In this document: piece by piece, positions 36,832-45,066 of the stretch | Position numbering within the stretch: the stretch's first letter is position 1 | Layout: each line of letters opens with the position of its first letter | Assembly (NCBI GenBank): GCA_001567485.1 | Contig: JZRA01000009.1 | Span: 1-64,000, forward strand | Source of the DNA: Chloroflexi bacterium OLB13 | GTDB taxonomy: Bacteria; Chloroflexota; Anaerolineae; Aggregatilineales; Phototrophicaceae | Reading direction: 5' to 3' | DNA: 64,000 nucleotides | Made by a program: the position numbers and the translations under genes | The notes under the pieces: model-generated | What the model was told of the DNA's origin: nothing | The model's input: the letters and a program-made list of their open reading frames with translations, nothing else | Databases searched by the model: none

Positions 36832-38148
36832 ATGACGATTTCCCCGTCTGCTCTCCCTGCGTTCCACGTGATGACCAAGCCGCGTGGGGCGATCTGCAAT
36901 CTTGACTGTAAATACTGCTACTTCCTGAGCAAAGAACGCCTGTATCCCAACAGCGACTTCCGTATGAGCGAGACGCTGCTTGAGGAATACATTCGCCAGA
37001 TGATCGAGGCGCACACGGCTCCGGAGGTGACGTTCGCGTGGCAAGGCGGCGAGCCGACGCTGATGGGACTGGACTTCTACCGGCAGGCGGTGGCCTATCA
37101 GCAGAAACACAAGCGGCCCGGTTTGCGCATCTACAACGCGCTGCAAACCAACGCCGTGACACTCGACGACGACTGGTGCCGCTTCTTCGCCGCGAATGAT
37201 TTTCTGATCGGCGTCAGCCTTGACGGGCCGCAGGCCCTGCACGATGCCTACCGCGTGGACAAGGGGGGCGCGCCGACCTTCGAACGCGTGATGCGCGGGA
37301 TCCGCCTGCTTCAGAAACATAGCGTCGAGTTCAATATCCTCACCACCGTGCATGCGGCCAACGCGGATCATCCGCTTGAGATCTATCGCTTTCTCCGCGA
37401 TGACGTCGGGACGTCGTTCATGCAGTTCATCCCGATCGTGGAGCGCGATAACGATACCGGCTTTCAGGAAGGCGATCAGGTCACCGAGCGCTCGGTCGGG
37501 GCGGAGCAGTACGGCCGGTTCCTGATCCGCATCTTCGACGAATGGGTGCGGCGGGATGTCGGGCGTGTGTTCGTTCAAATCTTCGACGTGGCGCTGGCGG
37601 TGTGGTCGGGCCATAAAGCCGGCCTATGTGTGTTTGAGGAGACGTGCGGGGCGGCGCTCGCGATGGAGCACAACGGGGACGTGTACTCGTGTGATCACTT
37701 TGTCGAGCCGAAACATTGGGTCGGCAACATCGTCGATGTTCCGCTGCGCGAGATCGTCAACAGCGACAAGCAGCGCGCGTTCGGCCTCGCCAAACGCACG
37801 AGGCTGCCGCAGTACTGTCGTTCGTGCGAGGTGCGGTTCATCTGCAACGGGGGATGCCCGAAAGACCGGTTCATCAAAACGCCGGATGGTGAGGACGGAC
37901 TGAATTATCTCTGCGCAGGGTTCAAAGCGTTCTTCACGCATATCGGCCCTGCGATGCGTTTCATGGCGAACGAACTGGCGCATCACCGTCCGCCGGCGAA
38001 TATCATGTATCACATGCGCCAGCAGGACGAGCTGCTTCAGGCTGCCTTCGCGCGCGCCGGACGCAACGATCCGTGTCCGTGCGGAAGCGGGCTGAAGTTC
38101 AAGAAGTGCCACGGCCGCGCTGACCCGAATCGACAGGCCGCGCGCTGA
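36832..38148 (+). CDS. Anaerobic sulfatase-maturating radical SAM enzyme (anSME) with SEC-C tail
   Basis: anSME enzymes oxidise the sulfatase active-site Cys or Ser to formylglycine using S-adenosylmethionine. The 438-residue protein has the radical SAM cluster motif CNLDCKYC (Cys22, 26, 29) and WQGGEPTLMG. The SPASM domain has Cys residues around CGAALAMEHNGDVYSCDHFV and CRSCEVRFICNGGCPKDRF. A SEC-C zinc motif ends the protein (GRNDPCPCGSGLKFKKCHG). It pairs functionally with the C-x-P-x-R sulfatase at 28.4-30.2 kb, on the other side of the regulator. The ribosome site is weak; the start fits the family. Confidence 0.93.
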   Translation: MTISPSALPAFHVMTKPRGAICNLDCKYCYFLSKERLYPNSDFRMSETLLEEYIRQMIEAHTAPEVTFAWQGGEPTLMGLDFYRQAVAYQQKHKRPGLRIYNALQTNAVTLDDDWCRFFAANDFLIGVSLDGPQALHDAYRVDKGGAPTFERVMRGIRLLQKHSVEFNILTTVHAANADHPLEIYRFLRDDVGTSFMQFIPIVERDNDTGFQEGDQVTERSVGAEQYGRFLIRIFDEWVRRDVGRVFVQIFDVALAVWSGHKAGLCVFEETCGAALAMEHNGDVYSCDHFVEPKHWVGNIVDVPLREIVNSDKQRAFGLAKRTRLPQYCRSCEVRFICNGGCPKDRFIKTPDGEDGLNYLCAGFKAFFTHIGPAMRFMANELAHHRPPANIMYHMRQQDELLQAAFARAGRNDPCPCGSGLKFKKCHGRADPNRQAAR

Positions 38149-38151
38149 ACC

Positions 38152-38577
38152 TCACCGCCAGAGTTGATCGGTGAGTTCCCGAATCATGGCGCGATGTCTG
38201 GCGCTTAGCGGAGTCGTTGGCGAATTCGCAGCCTGCGTGTCCCGGTTCTCGACAATCAGGACAGTCGCGTCGCGGGACAGCGTATGTGTGTGCCATGCGC
38301 CGCGTTTGACGTTGTAAGCGAGTTTTGGCTGCATGTCTTCCGCGCTAACGGTCGTGACTTCTTCGGTTCCTTCACCGATGAACAGGATGCAGTGCCCTTC
38401 GAGGAGGATGAACACCTCGTCGGTCTCATCGTGGCGCTGCATCGTGCTAATGACATTAGGCTCAAGGTCAGGGTGATAGCGCAAAATCGCCACGCGCCAC
38501 GCTCCAAAATCGATAATCGGCCGATACCCGTCTCCCGTGTATTGCTGTACGTCTAGCAGACTGCTGGGAATGGACAT
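38152..38577 (-). CDS. Cupin-fold protein, 141 residues
   Basis: This is a small single-domain cupin. It has MQRHDETDEVFILLEGHCILFIGEG and later RGAWHTHTLSRDATVLIVEN, which supply His/Glu metal-type ligands typical of the fold. It could be a sugar-binding, isomerase or enzyme-accessory protein; I do not recognise a subfamily. ATG 38577 is chosen because GAAAGG lies about 9 bases upstream. A longer reading from 38874 would overlap the divergent SDR gene and has no cupin-like sequence. It is convergent with the anSME gene, with only 3 bases between stops. Confidence 0.75.
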   Translation of the reverse strand: MSIPSSLLDVQQYTGDGYRPIIDFGAWRVAILRYHPDLEPNVISTMQRHDETDEVFILLEGHCILFIGEGTEEVTTVSAEDMQPKLAYNVKRGAWHTHTLSRDATVLIVENRDTQAANSPTTPLSARHRAMIRELTDQLWR

Positions 38578-38727
38578 TGCCGGAAACCTTTCTATTCGGA
38601 ACAATGACGCGAGCAGAATAGCGGCCTTAACAGGAAGTTGGTAGTGGTGAGTGACGGGGAACGGGGCTGTTGGATAGTGATGTCGACCAACGCAATCCTG
38701 AACAGTAATCGATGAAGGCGAAGTCTC

Positions 38728-39537
38728 ATGACTACTGCTGAAGTCTACCACGCGATTCGCCCTCGTTACCCCGAACTTGTGGGTAAGGTGGCGCTGGTTA
38801 CGGGATCGAGCAAGGGCATCGGAAAAGGGATCGCGCTCCGGCTGGCACGGGAAGGCATGCGCGTAATTATCCATGGTTTGGATAACGACGAGGTCGTGCA
38901 GGCTGTTGAGGAATTCCGCTTGCTTGGGGCTGATACGTTCGGTGTATGTTCAGACTTCGCCAGCCCGCACGGTGTCGATCTTCTCTTCGATGCTGTTCGT
39001 GCTCGATACACCGAGGTGACGCTGCTTGTGAATAACGCGGCCGATCTGCGTCGCACCGGGATGGATCTACTGGATGTCGAACTACTCGATCGTCAGATCG
39101 AGGTAAACATTCGCGCGCCGCTGCTGTGCAGTATACAGGCGAGGTCTATGATGCAGCCCGGACAAGCCAGTTCGATCATCAATATCAGTTCGGTGGGTGG
39201 GCAGCGCGCGCACTTGCCCGGCCTTCCGTATGACATGACCAAAGGGGCGCTCGAAGCCATGACACGGGCGATGGCGCTTGATCTTGCTAAGGACGGCATT
39301 CGTGTCAATGCCGTGGCGCCGGGCGCGACACGCGGATGGCGCACCCCACCGCCGGATGATGCGCGATTCAAGGCGATATGCGCGCGCATTCCGCTTGGCC
39401 GTTTCGGATCCGATCAAGATGTCGCCGCGATGGTGGCCTTCTTGGCGTCTGCTGATGCGGATTACGTTACGGGACAGGTGTTTGCCGTTGACGGTGGTAT
39501 CTCGGCGCAGTTAAGTCCGCCGGGGCAGCCGATATGA
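38728..39537 (+). CDS. Short-chain dehydrogenase/reductase (SDR)
   Basis: This NAD(P)-dependent oxidoreductase of 269 residues has the cofactor motif TGSSKGIG (about 26-33), LVNNAADL, the catalytic Ser in IISISS-like IINISSVGG, the YDMTK pair (Tyr and Lys of YxxxK) and a C-terminal VTGQVFAVDGG. These are classical SDR features. The neighbouring dehydratase and lactonase suggest it may oxidise a sugar to a lactone; the family also includes alcohol and acyl reductases, so this is context only. Confidence 0.9.
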   Translation: MTTAEVYHAIRPRYPELVGKVALVTGSSKGIGKGIALRLAREGMRVIIHGLDNDEVVQAVEEFRLLGADTFGVCSDFASPHGVDLLFDAVRARYTEVTLLVNNAADLRRTGMDLLDVELLDRQIEVNIRAPLLCSIQARSMMQPGQASSIINISSVGGQRAHLPGLPYDMTKGALEAMTRAMALDLAKDGIRVNAVAPGATRGWRTPPPDDARFKAICARIPLGRFGSDQDVAAMVAFLASADADYVTGQVFAVDGGISAQLSPPGQPI

Positions 39538-39672
39538 GCGAGCAGCTGAATGTGTTAGGTGACGTGTGTGGGACTGCCGCGACTGCTTTTCTTGCGCTGA
39601 ACATGACGTTCAGCCGTATGGCTGTCGTTCGTTGGCTGGTTAAACTGAATTGATCTCCTGAGGAACATGGCG

Positions 39673-40874
39673 ATGACTGTTGTCACGATAAAAGACGTTC
39701 AAGTCATACTGACCCAACCGCTCAGCGCACGGCTGATTGTCGTCAAGGTCATCACGTCGGAACCCGGCCTCTATGGCTTAGGCTGCGCAACCTTCACGCA
39801 GCGTTTTCACGCCGTGCAGACCGCGGTCGAGCAGCATCTCAAGCCGCTTCTGATCGGGCGTGACGTCAGCCGCATCGAAGACGTGTTTCAGACGATGATG
39901 GTCAACAGTTACTGGCGTAACGGCCCGGTGCTCAACAATGCGATCTCCGGCGTGGATATCGCCTTATGGGACATCAAAGGCAAGATGGCGAACATGCCGG
40001 TATACCAGCTGCTTGGCGGCAAGAGCCGTGAAGCCGCCGCAGTCTACGTCCACGCCAATGCGGATACGATCCCACAGGTGATTGAAGCCGCGCAGGAGCT
40101 AATCGCTGAGGCTATCGCCATATTCGCATGCACATGGGCGGCTACGGCGGGAAACACCGGCAGTTGCACCGTCCTGAAGGCGCGCTGGATGGCGCGTATT
40201 ACGACCCGCGTGCGTATGTCCGCAATATGCTTGCTATGCTGTCTGCCGCGCGCGCGGAACTGGGCGACGAAATCGAACTGCTGCACGACATTCACGAACG
40301 GCTGCATCCCATCGACGCGATGGCCTTCGCGAAGGCCGTGGAACCGCTCAACCTGTTCTTTCTCGAAGATGCGCTCGCGCCGGAGGATTTGGACTGGTTC
40401 GAACGAATCCGGCAGCAGACGACGACCCGGCTTGCCATGGGTGAACTGTTCGTCCACCCCACCGAGTGGCGTATGCTGGTCGAACGCCGGCTGATCGACT
40501 TCATCCGTATGCACATCAGCGCGATCGGTGGTATCACGCCGGCCCGTAATGCGGCGATTCTGGCCGGCGCCTTCGGGATACGAACCGCGTGGCATGGCCC
40601 GCCAGACGTCTCGCCGGTCGGTCATGCGGCTAACCTGCACCTCGACGTGTGGGCGCCAAACTTTGGTATTCAGGAGTGGTGTCGCTTCCCTGAGCTGGTT
40701 TATGAGATCTTCCCCGGCACGCCCGAAGTACGAAACGGCTTCATGTATCCCAATGATAAGCCCGGCCTCGGAATCGATATCGACGAAAAGCTGGCCGCGA
40801 AATATCCGTGTACCGATGAGATTATCCTGTGGACTCAAACGCGCTTGCCGGATGGCACGGCAGTCCGACCATGA
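39673..40874 (+). CDS. Enolase-superfamily dehydratase, ManD/RspA type (one apparent frameshift)
   Basis: ManD/RspA enzymes dehydrate sugar acids such as mannonate or gluconate to a 2-keto-3-deoxy product. The reconstructed protein is about 400 residues. It has the N-terminal capping domain ([30 protein letters not shown]-type [25 protein letters not shown]). The barrel carries metal Asp/Glu in [21 protein letters not shown] and [12 protein letters not shown], and the late His in [13 protein letters not shown]. The C-terminus [19 protein letters not shown] is typical of the family. The frame breaks near 40114: restoring one G (gaggc to gagggc) makes [16 protein letters not shown], a family-typical phrase. 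ATG 39673 has GAGGA 8 bases upstream. Confidence 0.87.
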
Positions 40875-40968
40875 TCTGGCGGCTAGATCGTCTATCCCAA
40901 GACTGTCCGCTAGACGGTGGGCACAGAGGTGTTCACATCGACCGCCCGCGTTCTAGCGAAAGGACAAA

Positions 40969-42042
40969 GTGACGATGGGGGATATCCGACGGATGTTCGT
41001 TGCATGCAACGATGCGAGCGCACGTGCAGGGATCCTCTGCTTCGATCTCGACGTTGAGACAGGCGCGCTGCGGCCAGTCGGTGAGACACGCGACATCGAC
41101 TCATGCTTGTACCTTAACCGGCATCCCACGCTGGCGGTGCTCTATGCAACCGGCGTCCGCGAGTCCGTGTCCGTGATTCAAGCGTTTCGTATCGAACAAG
41201 ACGGTGGATTGACATGGCTCGGGCAGCAGCCGACGAACGGGTGGGAACCGTGCTATGTGTCGATCACGCCAGATGGACGACACGCGCTCGTGGTGAACTA
41301 TACCGGCCCAGAGAAAGCGGGCAGTATTGTGGTGTTTCCGCTGGATAGAGACGGTATCCCTCAGCCAGCCACTACGTGGATTCAGCTCGAAGGCAACGGG
41401 GTTCATCAGCGGCAGGACGCGTCTCACCCGCACATGATTACGCTCATGCCGGACGGCAAGTTTGTACTCGTGACCGACCTTGGTACGGATCGGTTGATGA
41501 TCTACCGCATGATCCCGCAGACCGGCCAGCTTGAACCGCATACACCGCCATATCTCGAAATTCAGACGGGTTCTGGCCCACGCCATCTTGATTTTCATCC
41601 CGACCGACGAGTGTTGTTTGTGATGAGCGAACTGGAGCCGGTGATAACAGTCATTTCGTATGACGGTGAGGGACGCTTTGAGGTTGTGGATACCGTCCCG
41701 GCACTGCCACCAGAGGCGCAGACCCCGGTTAATCTGGGAGCAGATATTCATGTCGCGCCGTCGGGCCGCTTCGTATATGTGTCGAATCGAGGACACAACA
41801 GTCTATGTGTGTTCGCGATAGACCCAGTGACCAACGCGCTCAGCTACGCAGGTCATCACACCACATTGGGCGATTGGCCGCGCGGTTTCGCGCTGGATCC
41901 GAGTGGGCAGGTGCTCGTCGTCGCCAATCAGCGCACGGATGATCTGTATAGTTTCATTGTCGATCTCGCGGCTGGACGATTGATGGCGACACATCACCGT
42001 ATCGCAGCTGCGACGCCGGTATGCGTGATGTTTGTGGCGTAA
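40969..42042 (+). CDS. YbhE-type lactonase (6-phosphogluconolactonase-like beta-propeller)
   Basis: This seven-bladed-propeller lactonase family hydrolyses sugar lactones such as 6-phosphogluconolactone. The 357-residue protein shows repeated blades: CYVSITPDGRHALVVNY, HMITLMPDGKFVLVTDLGTD, RHLDFHPDRRVLFVMSEL, DIHVAPSGRFVYVSNRGHNS, GFALDPSGQVLVVANQRTD. GTG 40969 is 4 bases after AAAGGA and ATG 40975 is 10 bases after it; either could be used. Lying after the SDR and ManD-type genes, it could open the lactone made by the dehydrogenase. Confidence 0.9.
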   Translation: MTMGDIRRMFVACNDASARAGILCFDLDVETGALRPVGETRDIDSCLYLNRHPTLAVLYATGVRESVSVIQAFRIEQDGGLTWLGQQPTNGWEPCYVSITPDGRHALVVNYTGPEKAGSIVVFPLDRDGIPQPATTWIQLEGNGVHQRQDASHPHMITLMPDGKFVLVTDLGTDRLMIYRMIPQTGQLEPHTPPYLEIQTGSGPRHLDFHPDRRVLFVMSELEPVITVISYDGEGRFEVVDTVPALPPEAQTPVNLGADIHVAPSGRFVYVSNRGHNSLCVFAIDPVTNALSYAGHHTTLGDWPRGFALDPSGQVLVVANQRTDDLYSFIVDLAAGRLMATHHRIAAATPVCVMFVA

Positions 42043-42083
42043 TTTCCAACGCCGGCCTATGTGGGCTGAAGCCGCTTATGTAA

Positions 42084-42317
42084 GAAGTTGAAAGTGATGA
42101 GTGACTACCAGCCTTCACCGCTCGTGGAACCCTCTTAGGCGGAAGATTGGGTTTGCTGACTTTCGATAACCTGCTTTAATGCGGGCAGGATAGCCAGTGA
42201 CGATAAGGCGTCTCTGTAAGCCGGTGTTCGTAAGTCGAGAGATTCGGTCTCCCATCTTGTAGCATTAGTCGAGCTGTACGGCGCGGTGTTTCCTCATCAC
42301 TCATCACTTTCAACTTC
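42084..42317. repeat. MITE-like element with 21 bp terminal inverted repeats
   Basis: A 21 bp sequence beginning GAAGTTGAAAGTGATGAG at 42084-42104 recurs as a perfect inverted copy at 42297-42317. The right part (42217-42325) recurs at 57493-57608 with about six substitutions and one 7 base gap; the first 43 bases are identical. No transposase is inside. The 346 bases between the lactonase and amidase genes are almost entirely this element. Short frames within it are not credible genes. No clear target duplication is visible. Confidence 0.65.
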
Positions 42318-42388
42318 GTGCTTAGAGCCGTGCTACACTCGCACGTAACGACTCGGCTTAGCGACACACAGTACGGGCGGAGGTAATG

Positions 42389-43846
42389 ATGACAGTGTCA
42401 AATCCAGTCTTCACGACGGCCAGCGATCTGATACATCAGCTTGCATCAGGACAAACGAGCGCGACGGCTGTGCTGACGATGCTGCTCGACCACATTGACC
42501 GGCACAACCCGCGGATCAACGCGGTGATCACGCTTGATCGCGACAACGCCCTTGCGCAGGCGAGACGGCTCGACGCGCTGGGGCCGCAAACCGAACAGCC
42601 GCTGTGGGGGCTGCCAGTTACGATGAAAGAAGCGTGGTCGATGAAGGGAATCCGCACGACGGGCGGATACCCGCCGATGGCCGATTACGTGCCTGATCGA
42701 GATGCGACAGTCGTTACGCGGATGCGCGACGCTGGCGCGATCCTGTTCGGCAAGACCAACGTGCCGCTGCTGTCGGCCGACTCGCAGACGTACAACGACA
42801 TCTTCGGCCGGACGGATAACCCGTGGAACACCGACCGCACGCCGGGCGGATCAAGCGGGGGCAGCGCTGCGGCGGTCGCCAGCGGGATGTCTCCCCTCGA
42901 CATTGGCAGCGATATCGCCGGCTCGGTGCGAATCCCGGCTCACTACTGCGGCATCTACAGCCTCAAGCCGACCGAACGCCGGGTGCCGACCGCCGGGCAT
43001 GTCCCGCCGCTGCCCGGATCGCCGCGCGGCGTGCGCCGGTTCAGCGTGGCCGGGCCGCTTGCGCGCTCGGTTGACGACCTCGAACTGGCGCTGCGGGTCA
43101 TCGCGGGGCCGGATGCGCGCGATGTCGATATCCCGCCTGTCCCGCTGCCCGGCCGGGTCGAATCGCCGGCACTGAACCGCATGCGAGTCGCCTATTCCGA
43201 TCAATTCGGGCATGTGCCGGTAACCGCGGATACCACTCGCGTGATTCATGACGCGGTTGATCGCTTGGCGCACGGCGGCGCGCACGTCGTGAAGGCGGCC
43301 CCGGACGGCTGGACGTTCATGGAAGTGTGGGAACTGTTCGGGTTCCTGTACTGGGCCGTGGTCGGCTCGGCGCTGTCGCCGGAGATCGATGCGGCGGAGG
43401 CTGAGTACGCGGGCTTCACACCCACCTCGCCCGATGCCTTCTCGCGCGGGGCCGCACGGGGTATCAACGTCTCCCTGCGCGACTATGGACAGGGGATGTT
43501 GCAGCGCGACCGGCTCGTAAACGCGCTCGATTCCTTCCTTGAGGACTATGACGTGTGGATTTGCCCGGTCACCGCGACTCCGGCCATTCCCCACATCCCG
43601 CACATGTCGGACGTGCAGGTCGGCTCGCAGACGATCAACTATTTCGAGATGGGGACGTACTACTGCATGCCATTCAACCTGAGCGGCCATCCAGTCGTCG
43701 TGATCCCGGCGGGATTCTCGGACGACGGCCTGCCGATCGGGCTGCAGCTCGTGGGCCGGCGGTGGGATGAGATCCGTTTGCTGGCCTATGCGCGGAGCAT
43801 CGACAAGGCGCTTGACGCCTATCGAGCGCCGCCTGATTGTCTGTGA
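42389..43846 (+). CDS. Amidase-signature hydrolase
   Basis: Amidase-signature enzymes hydrolyse amides with a Ser-cisSer-Lys triad. The 485-residue protein shows the Lys in LPVTMKEAWS, the Gly/Ser-rich signature TPGGSSGGSAAAVASGM and the nucleophile Ser in GSDIAGSVRIPAHYCG. Length is typical for the family. GGAGG lies 5 bases before ATG 42389; ATG 42386 is only 2 bases away from it and less likely. The substrate is not evident. GatA is the closest famous relative, but the lack of GatA context and the loop sequences suggest a small-amide hydrolase. Confidence 0.92.
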   Translation: MTVSNPVFTTASDLIHQLASGQTSATAVLTMLLDHIDRHNPRINAVITLDRDNALAQARRLDALGPQTEQPLWGLPVTMKEAWSMKGIRTTGGYPPMADYVPDRDATVVTRMRDAGAILFGKTNVPLLSADSQTYNDIFGRTDNPWNTDRTPGGSSGGSAAAVASGMSPLDIGSDIAGSVRIPAHYCGIYSLKPTERRVPTAGHVPPLPGSPRGVRRFSVAGPLARSVDDLELALRVIAGPDARDVDIPPVPLPGRVESPALNRMRVAYSDQFGHVPVTADTTRVIHDAVDRLAHGGAHVVKAAPDGWTFMEVWELFGFLYWAVVGSALSPEIDAAEAEYAGFTPTSPDAFSRGAARGINVSLRDYGQGMLQRDRLVNALDSFLEDYDVWICPVTATPAIPHIPHMSDVQVGSQTINYFEMGTYYCMPFNLSGHPVVVIPAGFSDDGLPIGLQLVGRRWDEIRLLAYARSIDKALDAYRAPPDCL

Positions 43847-43857
43847 GGGGGCATATC

Positions 43858-44958
43858 ATGATTCGCTGGATTGCGATTGCTCTATTGTGTACGGTGCTGG
43901 TGAGTGGGTTTCCCGCCCATCTGCAAGATGCAGCGTGCGATCTGCCGACCGACGGTTGGGACACCATCGCGCCGGAGGAGGCCGGGCTGGATGGTGAAGT
44001 GCTTGAGGCCGGTGAGGCGACGGTAGAAGACGATCTGCCGTATGTGCGGAGCGTGCTTGTGATCCGCCACGGCTGTTTGGCCTACGAGCATTACTACGGA
44101 GACGTGACGGCGGAGGACGCGGCCAACGTGTTTTCGGTGACCAAGAGTGTCACCGCGACGCTGATCGGGATCGCGATCGCGGACGGCGCGATTTCATCCG
44201 TGCATGACTCGATTGCGGACTATCTCGACCTCGATGCAGCTGATCCACGCGCGGCGATTACCGTGCGTCATCTGCTGTGGATGCTGTCCGGTTTGGGCTG
44301 GCAAGAGGGGAACCCATCTCATATCGTCGGGATGCTGCTCGGCACACGCGACGAGGTGGACTTCATCCTCAACCTGCCGCTGGATCATGTGCCCGGTACG
44401 ACGTGGAGCTACAGCACCGCGGACTCCCATCTGCTGTCCGCCGTGCTCACCGCGGCGACCGGCGAGTCGGCCGCCGACTTTGCCGCCGAAACCCTCTTTG
44501 ACCCGCTTGGCATCGTGCCGTACGATTGGAAGACCGACCCCGAAGGAATCAACTTGGGCGGCACAGAGCTGTGGCTCACCCCGCGCGATATGGCGAAGTT
44601 CGGCCTGCTCATCCTCGATGAGGGGCGCTGGGGGGAAGACGAACTGGTCTCGCCGGAGTGGATCGCGTTCATGACCCGCCCGCAGTTGGCTGATCCGAGC
44701 ATATACCGCCAGTCGTACGCGGCGCATTGGTGGCATACGCTGTTCGACGGGTATCCCCCGATGTCGTCGGCGCTCGGCTATGGCGGCCAATTCATCCTCG
44801 TCATGCCTGACTTTGATGCCGTCGTCGTCGTGACGGCCGACAGCATGCGCGGAAGTTCATACATCGACGACACGACATCGTCACGGCATATCGAGGACAT
44901 CCTCGACTATTTGGAACAGTCGGTGCTGCCTGCATTTCAACGTGAGCCGGTGCGGTAG
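43858..44958 (+). CDS. Secreted beta-lactamase-fold serine hydrolase (class C/PBP-like)
   Basis: This 366-residue protein has a signal peptide (MIRWIAIALLCTVLVSG) and the serine beta-lactamase/transpeptidase fold. The catalytic S-x-x-K is SVTK (Ser93, Lys96, in NVFSVTKSVTATL). The second motif is YSTADS in place of YxN, and LGYGGQFILVMP follows in place of the KTG-like region. Members include DD-peptidases, esterases and class C beta-lactamases. Antibiotic resistance should not be assumed. It starts 12 bases after the amidase stop with GAGGGG 7 bases upstream of ATG. Confidence 0.88.
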   Translation: MIRWIAIALLCTVLVSGFPAHLQDAACDLPTDGWDTIAPEEAGLDGEVLEAGEATVEDDLPYVRSVLVIRHGCLAYEHYYGDVTAEDAANVFSVTKSVTATLIGIAIADGAISSVHDSIADYLDLDAADPRAAITVRHLLWMLSGLGWQEGNPSHIVGMLLGTRDEVDFILNLPLDHVPGTTWSYSTADSHLLSAVLTAATGESAADFAAETLFDPLGIVPYDWKTDPEGINLGGTELWLTPRDMAKFGLLILDEGRWGEDELVSPEWIAFMTRPQLADPSIYRQSYAAHWWHTLFDGYPPMSSALGYGGQFILVMPDFDAVVVVTADSMRGSSYIDDTTSSRHIEDILDYLEQSVLPAFQREPVR

Positions 44959-45066
44959 AGTCCACGATTAGCGAATGGACTCATGGCAGGGTAGACTCGA
45001 AGTGGTCGTCGGACAGTAGATTCTCAGGCGTCCGCGGCGTTCATTCTCCCAAGAAGGAGTACGATC

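Noticed and set aside
28393-42042. Sulfoquinovose (sulfo-Entner-Doudoroff) pathway
   Set aside because: A sulfatase is not needed for a sulfonate, and the dehydratase and lactonase belong to different families from those of the known pathway; a sulfate-ester substrate fits better.
42074-42324. GCTTA on both sides of the repeat considered as a target-site duplication
   Set aside because: The right-hand GCTTA is also present in the copy at 57.6 kb, so it is part of the element, not duplicated host sequence.
42176-42367. Short frame in the dispersed repeat with a partial match at 57.3-57.6 kb (shared phrase QDGRPNLSTYEHRL)
   Set aside because: The similarity comes from the DNA repeat itself; the frames begin and end differently and have no ribosome site.
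43858-44958. Antibiotic-resistance beta-lactamase
   Set aside because: The fold and SxxK are present, but YxN is replaced by YST and no resistance-gene context exists; esterase or peptidase activity is as likely.
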